From Dissophora ornata (taxonomy: Eukaryota > Mortierellomycota > Mortierellomycetes > Mortierellales > Mortierellaceae): a DNA stretch of 22,141 nt. Below the pieces are notes generated by a model, which was given only the letters and a program-made list of their open reading frames with translations, was not told the origin of the DNA and ran no database searches. A program made the position numbers and the translations under genes. Numbering within the stretch: position 1 is the first letter of the stretch; each line of letters starts with the position of its first letter. The stretch lies in the NCBI GenBank assembly GCA_025201705.1, contig MU617132.1, positions 1 through 22,141 on the forward strand. The letters run 5' to 3'. Shown here one piece after another: positions 9,303 to 19,117 of the stretch.

Positions 9303-11639
9303 ATGAAGGAGATGACCTGGACTACCGCCCCTCCCTCAACCGCAATCACTCCTATTTCAACTCCTTTCATGGGATCTTCCCCCCATTCGCACTCGCAGCC
9401 ATTTGCAAACCCGACCGTCTTTCCGGGATTCGATTTCCGTCTCTCGTCCGACATAGAGTCCTCAGATTCATCCTCTGCATACTCTACACCGACCACTGCC
9501 ACAGCTGTAGAGGTTTGGTCATACTCATCAATGCCCGTCAATCACAACAGCAATAGTAGTAGCAGCATCGACAACCACAACGGCTACAGCAGCACCTCCA
9601 CGGAGAGCAAGAGTCAACAGAATCAGATCGCGAGGATGGCAGAGTTACGATCTTTAGATTATGCTAATACAAAGGAGTATAGTTGCGACACGCCAACCAT
9701 GGAAGCATGCTCCAATGACGCTCTATCGCAGCGGCTAAGAAATAACGCTGATCAGCCCCAAGGGTTACTGCAGGCTCAGTCACGGGAGGCGCTGGTGCTT
9801 TCTCGCTCGAATCACGGCATAGCCTCCTCGTCCTCTCCTACACGATCTGTCCACTCCAGTCATTCACACCCCCTGGCAACCACAGCAACAACAACAGCGA
9901 CGGTGACATCGATACCAACAACAGCAATCATGTCGCCATCTCCGTCACAACAGCACCTGAATGCGCAGCAATACTTGACAATGATGAACGAGGCTGCGAG
10001 TCGGATCCGGGCTCTCACCGACGACCAACAGCAGTCGTCAGCTTCGCCACTTTTACCGCCGTCAAACTCTTTGTACAATACATCTCAATGGGGTGATTTC
10101 GTGAGTCAGCCTCCATCAAGCAATAGTGTTGCTCATAATTATCATCCAGCTTATCAGAACCTTTCGCATCTAGCCTTGAGAAGGACCCAGAGCATGGGTG
10201 TGTTTGCGCCTCAGATCCCGTCGCTCTCTTTGAGCACGGGTACCATGACAAATGCCTCTTCGCCAGACAGCCCTATGGTGATGCTCCTTCCACGCCATCA
10301 CAGCCCTCTCCATAGCGCAGGCACCCCCCAAAGTGCACGGCCGCGACATAATCCATATAATGACTACTTTGGGCCATCCAACGCTTCGACCTCATCATCG
10401 CTATCGCCATCACCTGTCCCCACATCTACTCTTGTTGGAGGCGCTTCTGCTGATTCAAACTTGGATTTGGGTATAGATACGAACATGCACATGATGGCAG
10501 CAACAACAGCGGCCTACTCTAATTCCACGACGACAGCTACAATAGAGAACCATCGCGTCCATATCCCAGTGCCAATTCCCATGGCCCTTACTGGGTCATC
10601 ATCACCTGTACTATTGCATACCCTAAAGGGAAACAGACAGGAGTTTATAGTGTCTTCGCCATCCCTTCCTTCTTCACTGTCGTTGGCGCTTCTCTCGTCT
10701 TCATCCTCTTCTACTTCGCCTTCGCCTTCATCACCAAGTCCACTCATGCTCTCATCTTCCTCTTCTTCTACCTATTCTTTTTCTTCAAGTCCATCTTCAT
10801 CTCTTGCTGTGGCTAGTTCTGGCCGTCACAGACGACTAAGCATCATGACAAACACCTCTTCCACTTTTGCATCTGTATCGGGAGCGATGTCGTCTCCGGC
10901 GACGAACTCTTCCTCCCCATACTACAACTTCCCTACCTCCGCCTTTTACGAACACTACAAGCCGGTCCCTGCATCGCAGAGTCCATCCAATAACAGCAAT
11001 AACAGCCACAACAACAACAAAGGCGCAAGCACCAGTGACAAGAGCAACAGTATCAATAACAAAAAGTCCAAAGCACGTTATGTCTGTAAAATCCCAGACT
11101 GCCACCGAACATTCTCTCGACCCTTCAACCTCAAATCGCACGGTCTGACGCACGAGACCCACCGCCCACATGCCTGTGGTCAGTGTCCAAAGACGTTTGC
11201 ACGGATCCACGATCGGGACCGACATAGCAAGGGGCATTTGCTGGAGAAAGCCCATTCCTGTATTGTCTGTCTAGGTCGGTTTGCGAGACAGGATGCGGTG
11301 ACGAGACATCTGAAGCTGGCGAACGAACAGAATCCGTGTGCGTCGATCTTGAAGAGCCGTGGGGTTAGCTTTCGGGAGGCTGCAGCTGGGAGGGTGAAGC
11401 GGAGCGCATTGGGAGAAGAAGGAGTGATTAGAAGGTGGTTGGAGGGGCTGGAGGAGCGGGCGAGGAAGGCGAGAGCGAGCAAGAATTTGGAGATGGGGAT
11501 GATGAACATGAATATGGACTTGAATATGAATGTGACCGTGGGAATGGGTAGTGGAAGTGGACGAGGAGCGATGGAGGTGGTGATGGACGGGATTGCAGGG
11601 TACGAGTTGAACGGGATAGTAGGACATGCCAACTATTAG
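9303..11639 (+). CDS. C2H2 zinc-finger transcription factor with Ser-rich N-terminus
   Basis: A single uninterrupted frame gives 778 aa from the first ATG at 9303. A second in-frame ATG at 9312 has better context (purine at -3) and could also be used. Residues 1 to about 580 are low-complexity Ser/Thr/Pro/Asn, typical of activation or regulatory regions. Three fingers follow. The first has Cys595, Cys600, His613 and His617. The second has Cys625, Cys628, His641 and His645. The third has Cys653, Cys656 and His669 with Cys679 as likely last ligand (RQDAVTRHL then NPC). The arrangement, with FSRPFNLKSHGLTHE and FARIHDRDRHSKGH, resembles Crz1-type fungal regulators. That resemblance is from memory, and no calcineurin docking site was found. 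The tail is Met/Asn/Gly-rich (NMNMDLNMN). It should act in the nucleus; target genes are unknown. Confidence 0.87.
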   Translation: MKEMTWTTAPPSTAITPISTPFMGSSPHSHSQPFANPTVFPGFDFRLSSDIESSDSSSAYSTPTTATAVEVWSYSSMPVNHNSNSSSSIDNHNGYSSTSTESKSQQNQIARMAELRSLDYANTKEYSCDTPTMEACSNDALSQRLRNNADQPQGLLQAQSREALVLSRSNHGIASSSSPTRSVHSSHSHPLATTATTTATVTSIPTTAIMSPSPSQQHLNAQQYLTMMNEAASRIRALTDDQQQSSASPLLPPSNSLYNTSQWGDFVSQPPSSNSVAHNYHPAYQNLSHLALRRTQSMGVFAPQIPSLSLSTGTMTNASSPDSPMVMLLPRHHSPLHSAGTPQSARPRHNPYNDYFGPSNASTSSSLSPSPVPTSTLVGGASADSNLDLGIDTNMHMMAATTAAYSNSTTTATIENHRVHIPVPIPMALTGSSSPVLLHTLKGNRQEFIVSSPSLPSSLSLALLSSSSSSTSPSPSSPSPLMLSSSSSSTYSFSSSPSSSLAVASSGRHRRLSIMTNTSSTFASVSGAMSSPATNSSSPYYNFPTSAFYEHYKPVPASQSPSNNSNNSHNNNKGASTSDKSNSINNKKSKARYVCKIPDCHRTFSRPFNLKSHGLTHETHRPHACGQCPKTFARIHDRDRHSKGHLLEKAHSCIVCLGRFARQDAVTRHLKLANEQNPCASILKSRGVSFREAAAGRVKRSALGEEGVIRRWLEGLEERARKARASKNLEMGMMNMNMDLNMNVTVGMGSGSGRGAMEVVMDGIAGYELNGIVGHANY

Positions 11640-12045
11640 ACCAGTTTTGGAAAAAATAATTTATTTTATTAAAAAAAAAGCTGTGCTAGGCATCTCAAAG
11701 CACGCGTCGTCTGTCTCAATGCATGTGGATGGGAGAACACTATGCTTTTGGGTAAACAGCGAGGATCTAACGTTCGCACAGCACTTGCGAATATATGTTT
11801 GGACATTGGCCGCACTCGTTTTGCGCTTGACAGAAGGCTTTTTATTCTTGGCGGGCGAGTATCATAGTGGTGGTCCCTGTCATCGCCAACCTAATCATCC
11901 CGCCTATACTACTATGGTATGAATGAATGACAAATAAAAGGCTGACGAGAGGGGCGATTTACTCTCGTATTTGTTTTCCTTCCTTCAATACTCCCCATCA
12001 TCATTCCCCCCATTCCCATCCTCATCACAAACAACTAAAACCACG
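11640..12045 (+). promoter_or_regulatory. Short intergenic region: 3' end of the C2H2 gene and promoter of the cytidylyltransferase gene
   Basis: Just after the C2H2 stop lies an A/T-rich patch (11650-11679) that could serve 3' end formation, though it has no perfect AATAAA. CAAATAAAAGG at 11931-11941 holds an AATAAA (11933-11938). It sits about 108 nt before ATG 12046, so it could be either a distal poly(A) signal or a TATA-like element for the next gene. A C/T-rich leader (11975-12030) precedes the start codon. Confidence 0.45.
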
Positions 12046-13563
12046 ATGAACACAGCTAGAATTGCTGCCACTGAAAAGACAGGAACAGCAGCAGCAGACA
12101 GCTCCCACTCACGGAACCCTGTTCGGATCTGGGTTGATGGCTGTTACGACGTGATGCACCACGGCCACTTCAATGCCCTGCGACAAGCCAAGGCCATGGG
12201 CGACATTATCGTCGCAGGTGTCCATTCAGACGCAGAACTGCTGCTTCACAAGGGTCCTCCCGTCATGAACGAACAAGAGAGGTACGATTACTAAAAGTCG
12301 ATACATTTCTATCTGGAGTAAAATGGCGCTTGTACGCTTACAAAAAAAAAAAAAAATAGGATCGCTGCAGTAGCGGCTTGCAAATGGGTTGACGAAGTAG
12401 TTCCCAACGCGCCATACCTGACTTCGCTCGAGTGGATGGATCGGTACAGCTGTGATTTCTGTGTCCATGGAGATGATGTCTCGACATTAGCAGATGGGTC
12501 AGACTCGTATAAACATGTCAAGGATGTAGGTCGGTACCGCGAATGCAAGCGTACCAAAGGCGTCTCGACCACGGACTTGGTCTCGCGCATGCTGACTATG
12601 GCGCAAGATCAGCAGCAACAGCCAACCCAGTCAGATCAGGATCACACGTCCACAGCCTCATTGGAAGGCAGAACTGCCGATGACGTGACCACTGATGGAT
12701 CTGAAGAAAGAGGGAGTGATAATGACACCATCAAATGCAAAGGGATCAACACCATCAACGGCACCAAGCACGGAAACAATAGCGAGAGTAGCGATTATCA
12801 TGTCCTTGCGACAGCCCGCAAGATTGGTCAATTCTTAGAGGGCAACAAAGAGCCTAAGAAGGGCGACAAAGTTGTTTATGTTGACGGAGGGTTCGATCTC
12901 TTCCACGTGGGTCATATCGAGTTTCTGAGGCGAGCCAGGGCGATGGGAGACTACCTCGTCGTGGGCGTACATGACGATCAGACGGTCGGGGCAATCAAAG
13001 GAGATCGCCATCCATTACTGAGTCTGCACGAGCGTGTTCTCAGTGTTCTCGCCTGTCGTGTAAGCTATGCCTCGAGGAGAGGGGGTTTAAGCATCTGTGT
13101 TGCAATCGCACGGTTCTAACCGGCTGTCAATTTGCCGTTTGCAGTATGTAAATGATGTTGTGATAGGCGCACCGTATAATGTCACGGACCAGGTGCTGGA
13201 TGGAGACTACGGCGTGGATGTGGTCGTGCGTGGAGCTACGACTGCATCAAACGACACAAATGGCCAAGATCCGTACAGAATACCTAAGCAGAGAGGGATC
13301 TTTGTTCAGCTTGACCAGCCGCCGCATCCAGTAACTACGGAGAGCATTGTTCATCGTATCCTTGTCAACCGAAATTTGTAAGTCTATTGTAAATCTTTAG
13401 CAGCGAGCGATGATTTCCTAGTCATGTTCTAATGAAACGGGGGGCATCTTTTGTGTACGTGTGTGTGGTCGGTAGGTATGAAGAGCGGCAGCGGCGAAAG
13501 GCAGCCAAGGAAGCAGCTGCCGCGCTGGCACATCCCAAGGAGGATCAGTGCGGCACTATGTAG
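12046..13563 (+). CDS. ECT1: Ethanolamine-phosphate cytidylyltransferase
   Basis: Four exons (12046-12281, 12360-13059, 13145-13377, 13476-13563) join to 418 aa. The protein has two cytidylyltransferase domains, as in yeast Ect1 and mammalian PCYT2. Each carries the nucleotidyl-transfer HxGH motif: HHGH at 38-41 in DGCYDVMHHGHFN, and HVGH at 261-264 in GGFDLFHVGHIEF. The first domain also shows CVHGDD and the RTKGVSTTD signature (143-151). The C-terminal domain ends with IVHRILVNR and a basic/Ala-rich tail. By family, it makes CDP-ethanolamine from CTP and phosphoethanolamine, the rate-setting step of the Kennedy route to phosphatidylethanolamine, at the cytosol/ER surface. An acidic, Gln/Ser/Thr-rich insert (roughly 158-230) separates the domains and makes the protein longer than its yeast (323 aa) and human (389 aa) relatives. 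Confidence 0.95.
12342..12356 (+). repeat. A15 homopolymer at an intron 3' end
   Basis: Fifteen adenines run directly into TAG at the acceptor of the first ECT1 intron (12282-12359), where a pyrimidine tract would be expected. The reading frame across the junction (completing an Arg codon, then IAAVAACKW) confirms the splice site. Confidence 0.85.
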
Positions 13564-13893
13564 GACGAATAAGTCGAATTAAAAATTGGTGGCAAATAGT
13601 CAAAACAAACAAAGAAACGCGTTCGCTGCGAACCCGGTAATGTGAAAATTTCTGGCTAGCAACCTTCGTAAGGGCAATGGGACGGTAGGAGCAAGCCACC
13701 GCGCCGGACTCCTGCTTTCCTTTCTCGGACGGAAACCCTGGTGGAAAAAAAAGAAAAAAACCTCCACCTCCAGTAGCATTTGTCCTCTTTGCTTTCTCTT
13801 CCATTGACAACTTTGCATTCGTTTCCTGCCCGTCTGCGCGTCTAATTGTCCGTCTGTTCGTCAAGACTCTTGGAAGAAAAAAACAAAAGCACA
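13564..13893 (+). promoter_or_regulatory. Intergenic region and promoter/leader of the mitochondrial DnaJ gene
   Basis: This 330-nt gap holds an A-rich tract (13745-13760) and a CT-rich leader (13785-13866). I looked for alternating GAA/TTC heat-shock elements and found only imperfect candidates such as GAAAATTTC near 13643. I also saw no clear TATA box. Confidence 0.4.
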
Positions 13894-16321
13894 ATGTCTG
13901 CAACGTCTGTTCTCCGCATTAGTTCCCGATGCACCTCTAAATCGATGCCCGTCGCCACCAATTCGCTCGGGATCCCGAGGGCTTTCTCTGTCCTCAGCTC
14001 CAAGCGTCTGGGAACCCACCTCCACCATGCTGGCGCGGCGCTCAAAGGTATAAAACAGGGACAGCAACACCGAACTCATGGATATAATAAAAGGATCTGG
14101 TGGGAACCAACTTACTTTCGATCTACGATCTGTTAACGCCTTGATACTCACTTTCTCATTTTGATCTGTCATCACTCCAAACACAGGCCATGGCCAGGCT
14201 GTAGGATGCGCACCCGCAGTTTTCAGTCAACAGGTACTGCTATCCTCTGCTGCTTGCAATGCTCGTTTCTATGCTCTTCACTTTTTTTATTTGATCTGGC
14301 CCGATCTGCGTGTAGTTTGATATGAATCCCCCATGTCTCATTTTGCCCAATGTCTCCTCTTAAATCTGATAGCGAAACTTTCATGCCTCAGGTATTGCAG
14401 GACGCTTTGCTTTACATTCGCCAATATACTTGCTGGATATCACTGGAAAGACATCCCATCTTGGCAACGGAATAGCTCACCATAGCATGGAGCCTCTATT
14501 TGCATCTTACCCGGGAAATGTATATAATAGCACCCACGCTAGCTAGCCAGCAGGACCCTTACGCCCTTCTCGGAGTAAAAAAGACAGCTAGCCAGTCAGA
14601 GATCAAGAAGGCTTACTACCAGGTATAGCATTTTTCTCGATTATGGATTAGAGGTCGACTCTTTTGGCCTGGATCATAGAGCAGGAATATGAGATACTGA
14701 GCCGCTTATCGGTGTATATGAAAACCGTTTTTTTTTTCATATATATGTAGCTTGCGAAGCAGTACCATCCAGACACCAACAAGGACCCAGCAGCTCGTGA
14801 AAAGTTCGTACAGATTCAGGAGGCATACGAGATCTTGTCGGATGAACAAAAGAAGGCTCAGTACGATGAGTTTGGTCATGCTGGATTTAATGGTATGTCC
14901 GACATTATATTTCCGGGGCTTCAAATCTGTGCGGCAGCGGTCATCGATATCTTTACTCATTTTTTGTGGTACGATCTGTTAACGTCCTATGCATTCTTGG
15001 TTTGGCCATCTCCCTTTTTCTAGGCGGTTCCCCTGGTGGAGCTGGCGGTTTCCCAGGCGGTTTCCCAGGTGGTTTCCCTGGTGCTGGCGGAGGGTTCGGT
15101 AACTTTGAGGACGTGTTTGATTTCTTTGGAGGAGGATTTGGAGGACCTCGCGGGGCTAGGTCCTCTGGATTCTCGAGCCAAGGCGAGGACCTTGAGGTAA
15201 TATATCACTGTCGCTGTAACTCGTAAATTCCTATTCAACCGGAATTTCGGCTTGACAACTGACAGAGCGCAATTTCTATTATTCATGTATAATGCTAGGT
15301 TCCATTGGTAGTGGATTTTATGGAGGCTGTCAAGGGAGCATCAAAGAAATTGACGATCGACCCCATCCGGACTTGCGATCCGTGCCATGGATTTGGAACA
15401 AAGACCGGAAAGGCACCGGACGTTTGCAAAACTTGCCACGGAACGGGTCAACAGAAGATTTCGATTCAGGGATTCCACATGGCGGCGCCTTGCCAGGCTT
15501 GCGGCGGTGTGGGCACGATGCTGCCGAAGGGCAAGGAGTGTAATACCTGTGGAGGAGTTGGTCGTGTTCGTGTACACGAATCTGTGGATGTGCATGTTCC
15601 TGCAGGTAACATTTTTATTAGCGCCCCTGTGGTTTTCCTTGAATGATCCCTTCGATTCTTGTACGCCCTCGATACTGATACAGTGACTTTTTTTCTCTTC
15701 TTTGCTTTTCTTTTCTTTTGTTGTCTGTTGAAATGGCGATTAGGTGCTGACGAAGGTGTTCGTATCCGTTTGGGTGGAAAGGGCAACGCACCAGTGCACG
15801 GCGAAGGCAAATCTGGAGATTTGTTTGTTCGGTTGAGGGTCAAGCCGTCGCCATTCTTTAAGCGCCAGGGCGCAGATGTGTACACGGAAACAACGATTCC
15901 ATTCACAACAGCAGCACTGGGAGGCACGGTCAAAATTCCTACAGTGGATGGGGATGTGGAACTGAAGATTCCTTCAGGAACACAACCAAACGATGTCAGT
16001 CGACTGACGAAACGTGGAATCCAGAGATTGAACAGGAGCGATAAGGGAGATCAGTTTGTGACACTGAAGGTTGCATTGCCAAAATCGCTGTCGAAGACTC
16101 AGCGCGAGATCTTGCAGAAGTTTGAGGAAATTACGTATCCTAGTGCCAAGCCTTCATCATCGTCATCATCAACGGATTCAAACGACCCACACTCGGCAGG
16201 AGGGTTCTTTAAGTCGACGCTTGACATGCTGAAGGACAAACTGCACCACCACGATGACACCGAGAAGGAGGGCGACAACAAGAAAGACGACACAAAGAAG
16301 GATGATGGCAAGAAGCAGTAA
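13894..16321 (+). CDS. MDJ1: Mitochondrial type I J-protein (DnaJ/Hsp40, Mdj1-like)
   Basis: Seven exons join in frame to 489-490 aa: 13894-14047, 14187-14233, 14551 or 14554-14622, 14751-14892, 15024-15196, 15299-15605 and 15744-16321. Residues 1-67 are rich in Arg/Ser/Ala and lack Asp and Glu, as expected for a mitochondrial presequence. The J domain begins at [10 protein letters not shown] (68) and has HPD at 96-98. A Gly/Phe region (about 138-185) includes repeated GGFP units. The zinc domain has all four CxxCxGxG motifs at Cys221/224, 238/241, 260/263 and 276/279. The substrate-binding C-terminal domain follows. By family, it stimulates matrix Hsp70 ATPase and binds unfolded proteins. 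The tail (about 465-489) is a Lys/Asp-rich charged extension with HHHDD. Yeast Mdj1 is of similar size (511 aa). Exon 2 (47 nt) is assigned from phase and splice sites alone. Confidence 0.92.
14541..14595 (+). repeat. Duplicated 10-mer AGCTAGCCAG spanning a tandem splice acceptor
   Basis: AGCTAGCCAG occurs at 14541-14550, ending at the acceptor of DnaJ exon 3, and again at 14586-14595 inside the exon, 45 nt later. Directly after the first copy comes another CAG, so the acceptor is a NAGNAG pair (14550 and 14553). Both choices keep frame and differ by one Gln. Confidence 0.8.
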
Positions 16322-16459
16322 ATCTGAGAAAGATACAGAAGAGAGGAAGCATTGTTCTTATCCGGAGTAGTTATTCTCGTCGTAATGATATAGACAAGCA
16401 TGTGCACGATAAAAATACGGGTTATTATTATGTATTTATTATTTTTACATGGTTCATGT
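16322..16459. other. Convergent 3' gap between the DnaJ and Tvp38-like genes
   Basis: Only 138 nt separate the two stop codons. TTTATT at 16435-16440 is an AATAAA on the minus strand, 20 nt past the Tvp38-like stop, so that transcript probably ends inside this gap or in the DnaJ 3' end. No plus-strand AATAAA is present; GATAAAAATA at 16409 is the closest A-rich candidate. Overlapping 3' UTRs are likely. Confidence 0.6.
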
Positions 16460-18571
16460 TCACCATCCATCGCTAATGTCGACCCCATTATCTGCAAACC
16501 AGCCCATGGTTTCGCGCTCAGCAGCCCTCTGTGAGCCTTGTTGCAGGAGAGGAAATGTGGGACTCCTGACACTCATTTCTGTCTCGTCCTGCTGGAACAG
16601 GACAGTGTCTTCTACGCCACGCTCCATGTCGCTCATATTTTCGTCATCATCATCCAGGAAATCGGATAACTCCGAGTCTGTCCCATATTCAAGAGGACTC
16701 GGCAAAGCCCTCTCTGAGGTGTGTTGGTCATGACGGCCTACAAGTGCCTGATCCTCCTGTCCCTCATCATAGTCCATGTACTGGGTGCCGCCAGCAACAC
16801 CTCCTACAAAATCAGAATCTCCCAATGCTGTTACTCCTGCTAAGTCAACAACAGGAACGCGGTCACTGCTGCTCAACAACTCAAGTCCACCTGAAGACCC
16901 ACTCCTACCCAGTATGTTATTGCCTTCCGCCCTTCCCGACCCCCGTCCCCCCGCCAATGCTGCCGCTACGTTTCCAGATACTCCACCAGAAGATGAGCGC
17001 ATGGAGACCCGACTCAATCTCATGCTCTCTCTCCTCTTCCTGCGCCTCTCGGTCCTGATGCCCTCACTCGCTTCGATTTCGCGTTTCGCCACAATCCACA
17101 CGTACGCTCCGACTGCAAAGCCAATGATCATGCTGAACACCATGACCACAATCTTCAGAGCCCGCCCATGAGAGTTGCCGTCTGCAGGATCGGGCAAAGG
17201 CGCAGTCGTGTCACCGTCGTCTCCAAGCGGGGGAGGCGGAAGGACTGCGAGGGACGAGAGCGTGGATCCGATGTAGACGTGAAGGGCGAGCTTTATAAGG
17301 GAGATGGCTGTAGCAAGCGCAAATGTCGAGAGCGGGATATGAGTCGCAGAGAGCAGGGCGTTCATGACATTGAAAGGATAGGGCGCCAGACGGATCAAGA
17401 GCATCAGCTAAAACAATTGAAATCCCGGTTTTTTTGTTGATGAGATTACGTGTCAGTCAAAGGATGGACGATGCCATGGCGCTGTTATGCATCGCATTTG
17501 TGCATTGCTGTGATACGTGGCGCCTAGATATGTACTCAAACAAGCCAATATCGTGGACTACAGAAATAATTAAATGTACTGCGTGTCGATTTAGTTTACC
17601 TTGAAGCCCCGCTTCTCCACAGCCTTGACAACAGACTTCATGCTCTGCTTCTTGGCCATCAAGGCCCTGACCTGGACCTTGAACCACCTTCGGCACAGGT
17701 AGAAACATGCAATCGATCCCAGCAGCGCAGACGTGTATGCAATAAACAGACCGAATCCGAATCCATAAACATATCCTAAGACAATGCAATTGTGATCGTG
17801 TGAGTGATCAACGAGTCAGGCGTAGTCGACTTGGGCTGTAGGCCGTTTATGATTTTGTATCCAGCTCGATCCGTTCTCCAATCGATTAAACGCCAATGCG
17901 CCCACTATGTTCATTCTGCGACCTGTAATATACCTGACATGGTCACCAGAGAAGAGTACCCGACAAGAGGCGGGAACGCTGTCAGGAAAAGCCCAAGCAT
18001 GATGATTGGCGGACCACTACAACAACAAAAAACGGCAACCCAGGAGTCAAACAACATGCAATCAGATCTACGGTTGAACAATTGAAGCGGTCCATCTTCG
18101 TACCCTCCTCCACCCACAGGTTATACAAGAAAGATCAGACACGTACGCTCGTCCGAGTCCTTTGATAAAACTCGCCATGGTCTCCAGCAACTCAAAGATC
18201 CGCGTATGAAACCCTGCAAAGACTGCAACGCCGACCATTGCAAAGACTAGCCACAATCCAACCCAGAACCACGGCCGCACCATCGCCGGTAATGCGGCTC
18301 TGATTCGAAAGAGGATTGAAAGGTTGTACTGGATGGCCCGTATTGGTATTGATTTAAGTCCTGTCAGATTGCTATTGCTGTGGCTGCTATTGGAATTGCT
18401 TTGACTAGAAGCAGAGTTGATGGTGCTGAAAGAGTCCTCGTGGTAGTGGGCGTGGCGAGCGTGTTGTTGGTGGTGGGAGTGCGGGTTGTTGGTAGAGGAG
18501 GACGAGGTGACGAGGCGAGGCGAGGGCAAGGACCTAAAGGCCTCCCCGACCGAGGGCAGACTGGAGCTCAT
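16460..18571 (-). CDS. TVP38: Tvp38/TMEM64-type VTT-domain membrane protein
   Basis: Minus-strand exons 18571-18147, 18016-17934, 17775-17600 and 17407-16460 join in frame to 543 aa. After a Ser/His/Asn-rich N-terminus, a first membrane segment spans about 99-121 (WFWVGLWLVFAMVGVAVFAG). The VTT (SNARE-associated Golgi protein) domain follows, with PPIIMLGLFLTAFPPLVGYS (144-163), a Gly-rich membrane segment (about 171-195) and the conserved RLAPYPFNVMN (234-244). A final membrane segment lies at about 311-336. The tail of roughly 200 residues is basic (RRRKRRESMR), then Ser/Gly-rich, then acidic (DFLDDDDENMSD). Yeast Tvp38 is shorter (337 aa). Members of this superfamily (VMP1, TMEM41B, DedA) move phospholipids across bilayers; Golgi residence is inferred from Tvp38. 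The start is uncertain: the frame stays open upstream to 19117, but that part is CT-rich and looks like leader. Confidence 0.88.
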
Positions 18572-19117
18572 TCGCGATGCTGTGGCAGGAGGGATGAACA
18601 AGAGGCAGAAGAACGCAAAGTGTAAGAAGAGGAGAGAAAATAAACGGTGCTTGAAGAGACGTTGAATGAGAGGGAGACAAGAAAAAAGAGCGATGAAACG
18701 AATGAGGAGGGAGGGGATGATTCGATGGTAGGCGAATGAGCGGCTTTCGAAGAAGATTGTGGGAGAGAGTTCTGTTGGATTTGGCGCAGCGGGATTGGAT
18801 GTCGGTTGAAAAGAGTGGAGGAACACCCGTCGCCCAGGGACACACCATTCCCTCAAACTCGATTGTGTGGACACGCGAGGACGCAGTGGGCACAAGGGGG
18901 ATTGACATGAGGGGAAGAAAGGAGGGGAGGGGAGCGAGCACGCTTGCTGTGCCGAGGGAGCGTCGATCATGGTCCATCCATCCCCATTGCACCGTCGCTC
19001 TCCGTTCGGGCGGGCAGCAGCCTGTCCACGTGCCAAAAAAGAACTAAACGGTGCCACCGCTTTGGCCATTGACTCCACACGCGCTTTCCTGTTCTCTCTC
19101 GCGTCTATGCAGAGCAA
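18572..19117 (-). promoter_or_regulatory. Probable 5' leader and promoter of the Tvp38-like gene
   Basis: Read on the minus strand, this stretch is very rich in CT runs, like the leaders of neighbouring genes. The frame of exon 1 remains open through it for 182 codons, with in-frame ATGs at the far end. The composition (Ser/Pro/Leu/Phe-heavy) fits translated leader DNA rather than a conserved domain, though one hydrophobic stretch could mimic a membrane helix. Confidence 0.45.

Noticed and set aside
9164..9556. Open frame beginning near the TATA box of the C2H2 gene
   Set aside because: Its ATG (9167) lies less than 20 nt after the TATA box, so probably upstream of the transcription start, and the frame has no recognisable features.
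13564..13893. Heat-shock elements before the DnaJ gene
   Set aside because: Only imperfect GAA/TTC pairs with wrong spacing were found; none forms three consecutive alternating units.
18068..19117. Extending the Tvp38-like protein N-terminally to the distal ATG at 19117
   Set aside because: The extra 182 codons come from CT-rich, leader-like sequence with no domain. ATG 18571 is preferred, although its context is weak and a longer start cannot be excluded.
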